A stretch of 47,074 bases of DNA from Mycocentrospora acerina (Eukaryota; Ascomycota; Dothideomycetes; Pleosporales), in contig JAKUHH010000073.1 in assembly GCA_022701365.1 (NCBI GenBank), positions 1-47,074 on the forward strand, given 5' to 3'. Positions 33,457 to 44,471 of this stretch are shown in pieces. The number at the start of each line of letters is the position of its first letter. Within the stretch, counting starts at the first letter, position 1. A program made the translations under genes and the position numbers. Below the pieces are notes generated by a model. That model did not search any database. It worked only from the letters and a program-made list of their open reading frames with translations, and was not told where the DNA came from.

Positions 33457-34446
33457 TTAACTCTCCCAGGCTCTTCCTGCATCAGGTTGTGATATCAATT
33501 CAAGGCGACTGTCCTCGTTCTGTGCTAGCTTAGCGATATCACCGACATACCATAAGCTACAGACAGCAAGAACAACCACCATCAGCGCGGCGTCGAAGAC
33601 GTAAATGGGCCATTCATTGGCGAGGAGATATCCATCTTCTATACATTGTTAGCTACTGACTTTAAGATACTCGTCGTCTCGCGTCGACCTACCACCCATA
33701 GCGTATTCGATTACTCTGAAGAGGTTTCTGACTGTGATGATGATGCTGACAATGTACAACATCTTCAAATACTTCGGCCATTTCCACAATGAGCCCCCGT
33801 TACTCTTAACCTCCCGTCTAACCATTCGCTTTTGCCACACCACAGCGACAACCAAGAAGAGCCCGAAAATAACCATTTGCAGACACAACCCAGCAAGGAT
33901 GACCCCTTTACCTAGATCAGCACTCTTCTTGCTGTCTCCCCCTGCCAAAATACCTCCTCCCATAGCCTGCACAAGGAAGCACAGCACATCACCGCCAACA
34001 AAAAGTTTAGTGAGCCAGGTTGTGCGGATGATTGAGAACGAAGTGCCTCCGGTGGCGCGCATGATACGTCCGAGAAACATGTAGACGGATGCAGCGAACA
34101 GAATAGGCGCGAGCAAAATCAAGAGTGCTTGAATAATGTAGGGTCCAGTTGCATTAGGCTTAGATTTCCCAAGAGCGCGGGCTGCATAGCCAATAATTTC
34201 CACTGAGATCAATTAATTCGCTGCATCGGATACAAGAGGATTTCGTATAGAGTTTTTGTACTGGTGCAAGTGAAAATTGACAATGAACTTACATATACCG
34301 CCCAGTATGAATGGAATACAGAACCATGTGCGAGTTTTGAATATGCGGACTGTGTGATATACGACCAGAACAAGAAATAAGAACACGAATATTCCTGCCG
34401 CGGCGACCGATGGAACATATTTGTAATTAGATTCTTCTTCAGCCAT
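33457..34446 (-). CDS. RTA1-like seven-transmembrane protein
   Basis: 281-aa member of the RTA1 / lipid-translocating-exporter family (PF04479) of fungal membrane proteins linked to resistance to toxic lipids and other compounds. Exons by eye: 34,293-34,446, 33,693-34,202 and 33,457-33,638, with introns of 90 bp (GTAAGT...CAG) and 54 bp (GTAGGT...TAG). Both junctions restore family motifs: the first gives FILGGILEIIGYAARA, the second FRVIEYAMGEDGYLLANEW followed by PIYVFDA. Seven hydrophobic segments are visible, starting AAAGIFVFLFLVLVVYH and ending AALMVVVLAVCSLWYVG, then a short acidic cytosolic tail. Start ATG at 34,446; a TATATATAA lies about 108 bp upstream. Without splicing each exon runs quickly into stops. 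Placed between the reductase and regulator 2; possibly a self-protection or lipid-stress gene of this module. Confidence 0.9.
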
Positions 34447-34552
34447 ATCCGAATGAGATAACGAGATCAGTAAAGAAGAAGACGATTAATGAATAAGGAG
34501 ATCGAATTGTGTGATGCTGTTAACGAGTACTGGAGATCAACTGAGCGAGGCA

Positions 34553-34562
34553 TTATATATAA
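34553..34562 (-). promoter_or_regulatory. TATA-like box of the RTA1-like gene
   Basis: TTATATATAA, palindromic, about 108 bp before the ATG at 34,446. Confidence 0.45.
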
Positions 34563-34693
34563 TGTTTTTTTCTTACGAATTTTTGCTCTAGTTACAATCA
34601 TGATCTGTTCACTATTCCCAATTTCTCTACATCTCTGGTGTTGTGAGCTTGGCTGAGAGACTGTGAGCTTGGCTCAGAGGCTGTGTGCCTGAC

Positions 34694-34792
34694 CGGGAAC
34701 GGGAACGGGAACGGAAACGGAAACGGGAACGGGAACGGGAACGGGAACGAGAACGAGATCGAGATCGAAAATGAGAACGAAAATGAGAACGG
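34694..34792. repeat. Hexanucleotide array (GGGAAC / GAACGR)
   Basis: About 16 GGGAAC-like hexamers, decaying to GAGATC and GAGAAC to the right. It sits between the RTA1-like promoter and the 3' end of regulator 2. The Phe-Pro frame on the minus strand is a product of the repeat. The same hexamer recurs at 42,800-43,050. Confidence 0.85.
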
Positions 34793-34985
34793 AAAAAAGA
34801 AAGAATACGAGAGATTAACGCAGGACAAGATTATTCTCGTGTAACGTTCACGATTAGACATCGAGACTCACTTTCAAGCTGAATTTGCAAGGCAATGGGA
34901 TTCGAGTGATTTGGCAATGGATAACTCTCTATTATACTAAAAGCATCAAAACAAGAAGCAGCGTATCTATTTATTTCTTTGGCTG

Positions 34986-36182
34986 TCAATGTAATCCAAC
35001 TTGCGCCCGGCACCACTCTATGGTCTCTTTCCATTCGCCTCCTCTCCCAACTAAAGAATCTGAAATTTCCTCTACCAACCGCCGTCCAGAGAATGTCGCC
35101 CACCATAAACCCGGAAGTTGATTCAAGAGTACTCCCCACTGCATAACTATCGCTAGAGCGAGACTGTTTCCTTTTTTTAAAAGTTGCAAAAACACTGGCC
35201 TCACTGTAGTAATCCATAAGAAGATATGCTGAGTTCGGCTTGCAACATCCTTCAGAGTAGTGATCGCATGATCGAAAACGCACCGGATCTCATCGTCGCA
35301 TTGCGCATTACTCAATCGCCGAGCTGCTTCAAGAGGGAGGTTCAGTAGTGGAGTAACAAGCTTGGCGCCTGCATCAAGGATGAAGCTGATGGGACCTTCG
35401 CAAAACCATTGCCTACTCATGTCGAGAACAGACTTGATACCGTTGAGAAACTCTGTCAACTTCAACATCGCTTCAGCTGTGGATTGTATATCCCATGTAC
35501 ATTGAGTCTGCAGCAGTGGCGACACGATCGCACACACCATAATCAAGATCGATGAGACGAACACGCCACTGCAATTGGTAGGGGATATGGTAGCCAACAT
35601 TTTTCGCATACCAGTCAGGGCCCGATTTTGATAGTGTAGGGCTGCATCGATGTAGTCGTTTAGGATGTGACGATCTGTCTCTTGACTCGCTATGTGGAGT
35701 GAGGTCAACGCAAGGACCGCCTCCATAAGATATTCATGCCTGGATGATTCGCATACAATGTATTCTCGTAGTCTCTCGCCGACATCTATCATAAAGCCAT
35801 TACTGGTGCTTGTATACCAGTGATGCATAAGTTGCAATTCACGGAGCCTGGTAGGTAGCTCAATCAGACTTCTAGGTGGTGGATAGCTCACATCGTAATT
35901 TGGTATTGATGCTTCAGCCACCTCTACAGTATGATTGTCTCCAGATAATTTGATGGAACTGGTCGATGTTGGTTTAGCCGGCTGGGCTTTGGCAAGAGGT
36001 TGAGTATCCTTCTTAGAACGAGAATAAAGACACGTCTCATTCCGTTCCTCGCATAGAGTGCATTGAGGATTCCTCTCATCGCACTTGATGTGGCGTTTTC
36101 GACACTGGTCGCACCCGAAACGTGATTTTCGATGTGGACGCCTGATTGGGATTTTCCTGGGAATTCTGTAGTTGGATTCCAT
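34986..36182 (-). CDS. Zn2Cys6 transcription factor 2 (PF11951-type)
   Basis: 398-aa paralogue of regulator 1. The binuclear zinc cluster has the same CX2CX6CX6CX2CX6C spacing at Cys24, 27, 34, 41, 44 and 51, with a basic lead (IRRPHRKSRFG). Matching middle blocks: LRELQLMHHWYTSTSNGF, RHEYLMEAVLALTSLHIAS, CAIVSPLLQTQC; matching end: MQWGVLL, GLWWATFSGRRLVEEIS, RAQVGLH. The frame opens at a TTG (36,200); the first ATG is 36,182. A TTTGCAG just before it could be an acceptor, so a 5' non-coding or short coding exon is possible. Nuclear DNA-binding regulator; targets unknown. It is the last gene of the reductase/RTA1 group, on the same strand as RTA1, reductase and regulator 1. Minus-strand frames at 34,831-35,283 are shadows. 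Confidence 0.88.
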   Translation of the reverse strand: MESNYRIPRKIPIRRPHRKSRFGCDQCRKRHIKCDERNPQCTLCEERNETCLYSRSKKDTQPLAKAQPAKPTSTSSIKLSGDNHTVEVAEASIPNYDVSYPPPRSLIELPTRLRELQLMHHWYTSTSNGFMIDVGERLREYIVCESSRHEYLMEAVLALTSLHIASQETDRHILNDYIDAALHYQNRALTGMRKMLATISPTNCSGVFVSSILIMVCAIVSPLLQTQCTWDIQSTAEAMLKLTEFLNGIKSVLDMSRQWFCEGPISFILDAGAKLVTPLLNLPLEAARRLSNAQCDDEIRCVFDHAITTLKDVASRTQHIFLWITTVRPVFLQLLKKGNSLALAIVMQWGVLLNQLPGLWWATFSGRRLVEEISDSLVGRGGEWKETIEWCRAQVGLH

Positions 36183-38311
36183 CTCGTAGTCTGCAAACAA
36201 AAGGAAATGGTAGGGTTGAAAGGTACAACTTGCTCTGCATTTTCCGAGAACTGCTATAACATGTCATATTTCAAGCATCGTTATCAGCGAAATATGTCCT
36301 GAAGATTCTAGATTTGTCGCAATGAAACTTTCGATTCGAGTACTGCCGAAGTCCAGATTTAGTGGAGTTTCGCCAAGACGCGATCAGTCTCAGCCTCTCA
36401 TTCGTCATTGCCAAGATAGTCAAGGAGATTTGACCAGCTATTTTAATTTAAAACTTTTGAAGCATTCCCAGATATCATGCCACGATATACTTTCACTGTC
36501 AGTGCTGTCCAATCTTTCTTTTCTTCACATAACTTGGTAAACTTCTCCTTAATGGTGCTCCTGATAGTGGTTGCTTCCTACTCCATGATTCGCATGAGGA
36601 TGCGAGAAGGTGCTCCTCCTCAAAGGGATCAATAGAAAGCATAAGCTGTTGATACACCACAGTAAGACAACGCACCGATTTGGTATCATTGATACATTAC
36701 CGTACAAGGTTTCTCTGTGGCATGTCTATTACCAGACTAGCAATGACTTTGATGGAACTCGTGAACATAAAGTTAAAATTTGAATTATGTCCCTCTCGTC
36801 GATCACATTACCTGCATACCTCCAGGTATCATCGCCAAAATAGCACTCTTACTTAGTACTTAGCGATAATGACTTCGATGAGACAGAACATATCCGTCGC
36901 ACAATGTATCATTTCAGGAGTCTGCAAAAAGGCCTACTAGGGTTACCTTAGTAACGCACTTGAAACCGACGATCAGAAACTTAGTTTAGTCAAACGCCTT
37001 TGCGGTTGATATCTTCAAATGCTCAAATACATGAAATTTGGACTTAATTCAGAACTACTATTATGAAGGCTTTAAACGACAGCGGAAAAAATTATAAGAG
37101 GAGTTTTGTTTTTTTGATTTGGGGACTTTAGAATTAGAAAACAAAATCCAGAAAATCATTTTACACCTCGTATTGATTATGTACACCTGCACTTTTACAT
37201 ATAGATATATAAAACTAAATCTCACATAGTTTTAATAGCAAGTGGCCTGGCTTTTCAAGATAAGTACCTATGAAGGACTTATTCAGTAGTACAGCAGTTA
37301 GCATCAATAAAGCAAGGAAGCTTATACTGTCTCTCTCTCTCTCTCAAATTCATCGCTCTAACCAGAATTCTTATACATGATCTTGCAGTTGCGAGCATAG
37401 AGTTCAGTCTTTCCGCAACGTCCGCTGTGCCTCTTTCCACATGCTCTCTTTGATATCTTTCTACCCTTTCCTATCCCTCGGTTACATTCAAAATGATCAC
37501 AAGAACAAAATCTTGGCAATCAATGTAATCACAGCAGCAATTCACTTTCTCTTGCGATATTCAAGCTCTTTTGCCACCCCAGCTGTTTCTCCAAAAACGA
37601 GAAATTTCCTCACACATCAACACTGCCCTAAGCGGTATCATTTGAGTGCCATTTATCATTCACTCAAATTTCTTGTCTTTAGACGAACTGCTGAGATTGA
37701 GCATGTTTAACCTTTCTCGGGTGTTGTTGTGGACCATTTGAATCCCGGAATCATGTTTGAGCTTAGAAGTGAGCAAATGGCTCGCTACTTACACGTAGGC
37801 AAATACGAGAACGAGAACGAAGGTTTGAATGAAAACGAAGAGAAACACGAATTTCAGAGCACTAACTGCGGTATCTCGGCTAATTCGTGATTCGCCTACC
37901 AAGGGTGACTATAAGCCTCACATCAATGCGCAAAGGGGCTGTGCTAAAGACTTACGAATTGCAGGCTACCAATCTTCCCGAAATGTCACCCTATTTGATT
38001 AATTTGGAATATATTTTCAACTTAGAACAATAATATATTACTCGTACATAGGTAGAATGCGTATTAAATATCAGTCTAGAGTTGAGTTGGGTAGGTTTAT
38101 TGACAGCGAAAGCTGAAAAGAGACTGTGAATATAAGCAACGTGCTTTAAACATGGGGTTTAAAATTCTAAATTTATAGTATTTAGAAAACTGCGCTACAA
38201 CAAATCAGACCGTCTTGCTCCCATTTAGAAAAGTGGTACGACTACCCCTGGAGCTTGTATACTTGTTACCTGGATGATCATGTTTCACTTAATTACGACT
38301 GTCCACTTGTC
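36183..38311. other. Long intergenic region with small repeats
   Basis: Frames at 36,322-36,540 and 37,441-37,710 (+) lack any domain. A CT dinucleotide run lies at about 37,328-37,346, and a short decayed GAGAAC-type hexamer tract at about 37,805-37,855. No gene supported. Confidence 0.45.
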
Positions 38312-38317
38312 TATAAG
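38312..38317 (+). promoter_or_regulatory. TATA-like box of the FMN enzyme gene
   Basis: TATAAG about 94 bp before the ATG at 38,411, a distance similar to that in the peroxygenase, reductase and RTA1-like genes. Confidence 0.4.
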
Positions 38318-38410
38318 ATCATTGCTTCTCACAGCATAGGTAGTACAAACCATATTGTTTGATTCTAAGAGACAACGTCAAAATATCATTCAAAAAGCGG
38401 TAAATTCACT

Positions 38411-39833
38411 ATGAAAAGTATTGTACTTGTCATCTTCGGTGCAGCAGTAGCTTTGGGAGCACGACCATTCTTGAACGAACCAGATACCGGGTATGATGTT
38501 ATTTTACCTTATGGATGGGAAACTGTTGACAAAACTAGTATCGACGATGCTCTTACTGTGCCTCAGAATGGAAGCCTGCCAGATCTGTCCAGACTTCTTG
38601 GGCTTCCCGATTTTGATTGGGCTGCTCGCAATACCTTGAATATTTCAATATACACACAATTTCGATACGGATCAGGCGGAGAGTGGTCCTACAGGAACAA
38701 CCTTAAAGCTTTTCATCACCTTCGGTTCAGGCCACGTGTGATGGTCGATGTCATGGATATTGAGTCTACTATCCAGTACGTGAGCCCAAGAAAAAGAGTA
38801 AACCACCACTCTGAGCAAAATACTCACAATGCTGCAGAACTTCTATTTTGGGATATAACTTCTCAGCGCCCTTCTTCATTAGCCCCTGCGCCATGGCCGG
38901 TATGACACATATTCAGGCGGAACGTGGTCTAGTTGAGGCTGCCGGAAACGAAGACATTCTTTACATAGTATGTACTGGTAAAAACCAATATCCGCTCTCA
39001 TGTTTAGCATAAAGATTGCCCCTAACTACATGCATAGCCATCAATTGCTTCAACCCTTCCAATGAAAGAAATCGCCCAAGCACGAGTAAATCAAAACCAA
39101 GTACTGTTTCAACAGGTAAGTCACACCAAATATAAGATCTTCAAAAATAGTGTCTCATTTATTTTACCAGATCTATGTTTCTAACAACCAGACGCAAAAT
39201 AAGCTTCTCTTTCAGGAGATTGAGCAAGCCGGATTCAAGGCTATGGTTTTAACGGTTGATTCTGCCGGCGATCGAACTCGCCAACGGGCTCTTCGATATG
39301 TCGACGATACCAATGTTGTCCGCTCCGAGCGTTACAAATTTATGACGTGGGAATACTACCAAGAACTCCAGAACATGACTTCTATTCCAATTATTCCAAA
39401 AGGAATTCAGACAGTTGAGGATGCCCGCATGGCTATTAAAGTTGGCGCGCCTGCGATTTTTCTCTCAAACCATGGCGGTCGTGCTCTAGATGGATCACCC
39501 TCACCAGTCGAAGTTGCCCTAGAGATTTTTAAGATGGATCCTGATATCTTTCAACAAATCGAAGTTTACGCTGATGGTGGTGTTCGGTATGGGACTGACG
39601 TGCTGAAACTTCTAGCTCTAGGTGTAAGAGCTGTTGGTCTGGGACGACCGTTCATGTTCGCTAACGTTTATGGCTCGGAGGGAGTGACCCGAGCCATTCA
39701 ATTGCTTAAGAGGGAAATCACAGCAAGCGCCGCATCACTTGGCTTGGGCAATCTGAAGAATATCAACCCTACCTACGTTAGTTCTACTTCTTACCATGGC
39801 GAATTTACTTTACCTTATCTAAATGGATTTTAG
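38411..39833 (+). CDS. Secreted FMN-dependent 2-hydroxyacid oxidase/dehydrogenase
   Basis: 411-aa member of the FMN-dependent alpha-hydroxyacid dehydrogenase family (PF01070; glycolate oxidase / lactate oxidase / cytochrome b2 fold). Exons by eye: 38,411-38,775, 38,838-38,967, 39,038-39,115 and 39,171-39,833; introns 62, 70 and 55 bp, all GT-AG. Splicing restores ILGYNFSAPFFISPCAMAGM, ILYIPSIAS and LFQQIYVSNN, each continuous with family sequence. Candidate active-site residues by comparison with glycolate oxidase: Tyr81, Tyr193, Asp221 (LTVDS), Lys268 (IIPKGI), His292 and Arg295 (SNHGGR). Residues 1-16 form a signal peptide (MKSIVLVIFGAAVALG), unusual in this mostly peroxisomal or mitochondrial family, and no peroxisomal C-terminal tripeptide is present. 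Reaction: flavin oxidation of an L-2-hydroxyacid to the 2-oxoacid; an oxidase would give H2O2. Substrate and electron acceptor cannot be read from sequence. Converges on the peroxygenase gene. Confidence 0.9.
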
Positions 39834-41359
39834 ATGCAATCAGATTACAATAGCTGGTCCATCTAAAGAGGAGAGAATGGTGCAGAGGCTATCGGATAAT
39901 CTGCAGCTGCAGAGGATATGCGTGCAGATAGCTTGAGTTATACGCTTTGCTTTTTGCGTCGTATATTAACAGACTGTTACATCATAGAACGCAAAGCAGG
40001 AGAAAAATGTAAAATGTAAACTCTGTGTTTCAAACTTTAACTTATTCGGTTTCTTACATTCTGATCATGCTGATTTCTTTCACTTTGCATACAAATAATG
40101 TTAAGAGTTTTAGAACTTGTCACTAGTACCTATAAAAGAACATTCGTGTTAGCGATGATCAATTCTACAATCTGCTAGATGTCGCGTGCAAACTTTAAAT
40201 CTTAATCACGCATGGCAACTTTGCGTAAATGTCTTACCATCAACTCACATTAAGCTATCATATTGCACGCATGATCAGCATGTTAGTGCTTTAAATTGCT
40301 ATCAAAGTAAAATAGTAAGTAGTACTCAGAAAGAAAAATGCTTTGTTACTTTAATATTACGCAAGCGCCTTATACCTATAGCCGGTCACTGCATCTTTAG
40401 GATGCAAGAAAATATAATAAGACAAAGTTGAATCAACAGCTGGTCGTGCAATTTTATCTAAGTAACCAAGATCCAACAGCTTTGGGGCTTACAGTTGTCA
40501 TCTGTTCTATGTTGCCTAACAGATTTAACTTCTTGAGATCTCGTAGTTGATCTGTCATTGGACTCGAACAGCTGAGATGACTCGCGACTGTTCCTGCACG
40601 TGGTGCAAACGAAATTAAATTTGTCGAGTTTGACGCAAGTAAAAGAATTTTAGTTCAAGTCAGAGCCATCTATGACTCCCCAAATCTCCAGCGATGGGCC
40701 CAAAATCGAACTATAGTGAGGCTAAGTAGATGATGACACGACCAGCTGCATGGCCTACGAATGTGAATATTCTACAACTAATAAGTTTCCTCAAAAGCAG
40801 GACTTACGACAAGTCTCAGGAAGACCGCGACTAAAGTTATATAGAGGAAGTTGCTCATCTATCAATTTTAGTAGCCCAATTAAAATTTACACCTGCAGCA
40901 AGGGGATGCTGCGCTATAATTTCAATTATCCTAGTGGTGCTCTGAAGATATCTTAGTTCTTTGCAAACAAACAAACTTCACTTTTAATATTCATTCAAAT
41001 AGTTTATGATCTAATGCCACACCAATACCCGTCTTATTAATCTTCTCTTATTATGACCTTAGTGAATTCTACTAGCAATGTTGATACTCTACTATTTATA
41101 ATGTAGATCATACAAGAGATATTTTATTGATAATTACCAGCAATATTTAACAAAATGAATTAAGTTTACTTAAATATTTCATTCAATTTAAAAGGATATG
41201 TTTATCTATTGTACCTTAATTTCTAATTCTCGCAAAGTGACCACTTGATAAGATCTCTTTAATATCGTTTCCAAAAATGACCCGGAGTGAATGGGTTAAT
41301 ACAAGCTCCATTTCTGCAGTTCTGATCTTCTATTCAATGGACCAGATAACTTATTACTC
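39834..41359. other. Intergenic between two convergent secreted enzymes
   Basis: 1.5 kb, moderately AT-rich. ATG frames at 40,186-40,431 and 40,750-40,956 (+) have no domain. No repeat or terminator-like structure recognised. Confidence 0.45.
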
Positions 41360-42364
41360 TTACTTAGGGCTGAAGGTAAGAGGTACATCAGCGGGACTCT
41401 GAGCGACCATAGCCTCGATGATATTTCCGATGTATGGTCCGATAGCAATAGAAGGGGGGGACCATCCCAGTACGACAGGAAATTTCTCTTTCCCTGCAGA
41501 GTTGTTATTGGTGTCAGCCTAGTTCCTGAAGTGCTCACGCATTAGTCCCAACTGCTAGGAGGTTACTCACGAAAAAAAAATTCCAAGAAGGCACGATCAG
41601 CGATCGGGTTTTCGGTGGGGCTGCCAAATATGCTCAGAAGCATTGCATTTTCACCCACAATGACTGGAATTGATTCCTGAGTAATCTCAAACTCTGGATT
41701 AATCAAGCTCATGTCGAGGGCATGTCTTGCCCTGGCATTGGCAAGAGAGGAAATATCGATTGTTTCAGAATCATTGAAGTAGCTGACAAAGCTATCAAAT
41801 GTCTCGTGGTCGAAGACATTCGAAGGATCAAAGAAAATATCCTTGCGAGACAAGCTTCCATCGTGCTCAATAAAGCCATGAGTATTGTGTAGCATATCTA
41901 GATCAAAGAACTTTCTCAATGTCAGCATACTGCCTAGGATTGAGTAAAGTTTTGGTGTACACGAACTGTTGCGTTTGGCACAGGGTTTGATGGCACCCCA
42001 CTATCAAATATTCCGGCGGCGAACTCGGGAGTAATATTCATCGCCTCGCCGCATGCCTCAATGAACGGTTCACGAGTTATATTTCTGCCATTACGCGGAA
42101 CAAACCCATGGTTGGCAAGCGTGTTCATGACAGGACAAGGCGCCCGGACTGTAAGATATTAGTGGATGGACCGCTCAAGTATAGGATAGCATAATTACCA
42201 TCGCCTTTATTTGGGGCTCTCCAGGTGAAATGTTTACGAGTCAAAGTACCATTGTAATGATGCTTCGACTTTGAGGACAGAGTTGAAAGGGAAGAAGGAT
42301 TTGCGTAGTGAGGGAACGCTGCGGCGCCAGAAAGAAGGCAAGAAGATAAAGTGAACATATGCAT
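41360..42364 (-). CDS. Secreted heme-thiolate peroxidase (short unspecific peroxygenase / chloroperoxidase family)
   Basis: 273 aa, PF01328 family. Exons by eye: 42,199-42,364, 41,967-42,148, 41,571-41,910 and 41,360-41,493; introns 50, 56 and 77 bp. Intron 2 uses an uncommon GTTCGT donor but has a CTGAC branch motif 8 bases before its AAAG acceptor; junction 1 rebuilds GDVRAPCPVMNTLANHG and junction 3 FLEFFFRKEKFPVVLGWSPP. Motifs: PCP at 59-61 (Cys60, axial heme ligand), NTLANHG at 64-70, DLDML then IEHDGSLSR at 130-138 (EHD of short peroxygenases). Residues 1-16 form a signal peptide (FTLSSCLLSGAAAF core). The family uses H2O2 to halogenate or oxygenate C-H, aromatic and other substrates; the substrate here is unknown. 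Length fits the short (about 29 kDa) class. A T9 and a C7 run lie on either side of intron 3, and the frame depends on them. Confidence 0.9.
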
Positions 42365-42460
42365 TTTGCAGGGTGAATGGTCAGGAATTTCGTGATGAAG
42401 AGCAAAGTTAGAGATGTAAAGTTTTTAATGTGTAACTCTAACTTAGGAATGATTCAAATC

Positions 42461-42466
42461 TTTATA
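42461..42466 (-). promoter_or_regulatory. TATA box of the peroxygenase gene
   Basis: TATAAA on the minus strand, about 97 bp before the ATG at 42,364. Confidence 0.5.
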
Positions 42467-42800
42467 AGATCTGTGCTAAAGAAAGTAAATTAAAGGTAAG
42501 ATCGCCTTACCCATATTTCTTGATATCTTAGCCACAGTTAGCTTCGCCAACTTTAGCAGCAGGACATACGCAACGTAATCAATGACGTTCTATTCGTCAA
42601 GTATTCACTAAACAGCATGACGTATAGTATAGAGTTTCAAGTAAATGCAATTTAAAGTTTTCTTTCAAAGAATAGTTCTAGTTTCAAAAAATATAGAAGC
42701 TCTTAAATTAGGTCTCTTAGAAGAGTTTAAAGCTAGAGGTTAATATGTTTTAGTAGATTCAGTGGCAGAAGCCTTCCACTAAGGCTTAGGTTTTGTTATC
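42467..42800. other. Peroxygenase upstream region, island edge
   Basis: Composition shifts from ordinary to AT-rich around 42,650. No gene or clear operator seen. Confidence 0.4.
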
Positions 42801-43050
42801 ACTCCTGTACCCATGCCTGTTCCTGTACCCGTGCCCGTTCCTATACCCCCACTTGCTCTCGTTCTCGTTCCCGTTTCCGTGACCGTTCCTATACCCCCAC
42901 TTGTTCTCGTTCTCGTTCCCGTTTCCGTGACCGTTCCTATACCCCCACCTGTTCTCGTTCTCGTTCTCGTTCCCGTGACCGTTGCAATACACTCACTTGT
43001 TCTCGTTTTACTTCCCGTTCCCGTGTCCGTTCTTGTTCTTGTTCTTTTTA
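42801..43050. repeat. Minisatellite of GTTCCC/GTTCTC hexamers with three 48-bp units
   Basis: Hexamer-based array with a higher-order 48-bp period at 42,851-42,898, 42,899-42,946 and 42,947-42,994; units 1 and 2 differ by one base. Because 48 is a multiple of 3 and the hexamers avoid stops, three frames stay open (Val-Pro rich plus strand, Thr-Gly-Arg and Asn-Glu-Gly rich minus strand). I do not call these genes. GGGAAC at 34,694 is the reverse complement of the same hexamer. Confidence 0.85.
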
Positions 43051-43275
43051 TTTTTCCTGTCCTCGTTCTCGTTGTCGTAAAAGTTCTCACTCCTGTTTTT
43101 ATTCCTTCCTCCGTTCCAAGTACTATCCCTGCTCCTATTGCTTCTCCTTGTTCTCTCCTATCATTACAACAAACTATTCTGCATATCCTATCCTACAGAG
43201 GTAATAACAGTCAGCCCTCTATCCACAATGAGGAAACTGATTGATGTGTTTGGTAGGTTAATTAGCTGAAAACCC

Positions 43276-44367
43276 CTAACAGTAATAGGATAAACAGTAA
43301 TAGTCTTACTAATTTACTAGGAGTTAAAGCGTTCTAAATAACAAGAGCACTACTAATTTAAAGTTCTTTTTTAAATTAGTAAAGGTTATAAAGAATAGTA
43401 AATTAATACTATAACCTTATTTATTATACAATAGACTATGCGCTATAAAATATACTACTAAGATTAGCTTTAGCTACTTTAGATACTGTAATATATAAGA
43501 TAAAAGGTAGAAGTAGTTAAGGTTATAGTGTTTATAGCTAAAGTTAGTATTTACTAATACTAATAGAATATAAACCTTAACACTAAACTAAGTATAGACT
43601 AGTAAAAGAGTATAATAAAAAAAAGAAAAGAAAAAAAAGTAAGTAAAATATATAAAAAGCAGTATATAGATATATATAAGGCTAATAAAGCTAATATATA
43701 AAAGTAGAAATAAAAATAAATAAAAGAAGTTAATAATAGTTGCACTTTAATGCTATTCTTATGTATTTTATATATTTAAGTAAGCACTATTATTTTACTA
43801 GATATGCAGTACTATATATTATAGTATAAGTATAGTAATGCATAAGAGATAGTATTAGCTATATATTAATACTATAAGTAGTAGCTACTTAACTAAGAAG
43901 ATAAAAGGGTAGTATACTGCTGTAGTAGAGAGCAGTGTAAGGTGCTATCTACAGCACTTAGGTGCGTGCACTATTATGCTAGTAATACTAGTTAAGTGCA
44001 GCAGCTAGCGCGCTAGCTAAAAAGCAGGAGATTAATTATAGCTATATTAGTGCTAGGTATAAGTATTAATATTACTAGGATTATGTATGTGCTTTATATA
44101 AGCATGCTGTAGAGCATAATTAACTATATATAAAAAAGTAAGTAAAGCAGATAAGCTAAAAAGTGTGTTAATTTAGTAGTACTAGTAGAAAAAAGAGAGC
44201 TAGAGTAAAAGATAAGGTAGAAGGCTAATAACCTAGATATCTAAGTAATAAGTATATTTATTATTAGCAGCAGGTGTTAGTAAAGGCTTATAAGCAGCTA
44301 CTTAGACAGTAAGTAAGTAAAGTGCAATAATCTAGATATAGCTAGGTATAATTAGTGTAAAGAAGGC
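43276..44367 (+). repeat. Unidentified dispersed repeat, copy R1 (more RIP)
   Basis: Direct copy of 45,936-47,030 over about 1.09 kb. It starts with CTAACAGTAATAGG and has a short internal repeat AACAGTAATAG twice, 4 bp apart. Compared with R2 it is enriched for T and A at sites where R2 has C and G, so RIP acted unequally. No open frame. Confidence 0.8.
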
Positions 44368-44471
44368 GCTTATAGCTAGCAAGATAAGCAAAGTAAGGCA
44401 AGTGCGCAGTAGCAGCAAGTGCAGCAGATCTTTAACAAGGTCTGCAAGGGTTGCGCAGTGTGCTAGATAAT

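Noticed and set aside
34213..34446. 77-residue single-exon reading of the RTA1-like N-terminus
   Set aside because: Reads into intron 1; splicing at GTAAGT restores the family sequence.
37441..37710. 89-codon plus-strand frame
   Set aside because: ATG-initiated but with no domain, no protein-like pattern and no partner; treated as chance.
39150..39170. Met-initiated separate gene for the C-terminal half of the FMN enzyme
   Set aside because: That Met lies in intron 3; the four-exon model gives one continuous family protein.
18419..42466. A classical secondary-metabolite gene cluster
   Set aside because: No PKS, NRPS, terpene synthase or prenyltransferase is visible; the co-located genes alone do not support it.
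42779..43244. Open frames on both strands over the minisatellite (Val-Pro, Thr-Gly-Arg and Asn-Glu-Gly rich)
   Set aside because: Three overlapping frames stay open only because the 6/48-bp repeat contains no stops.
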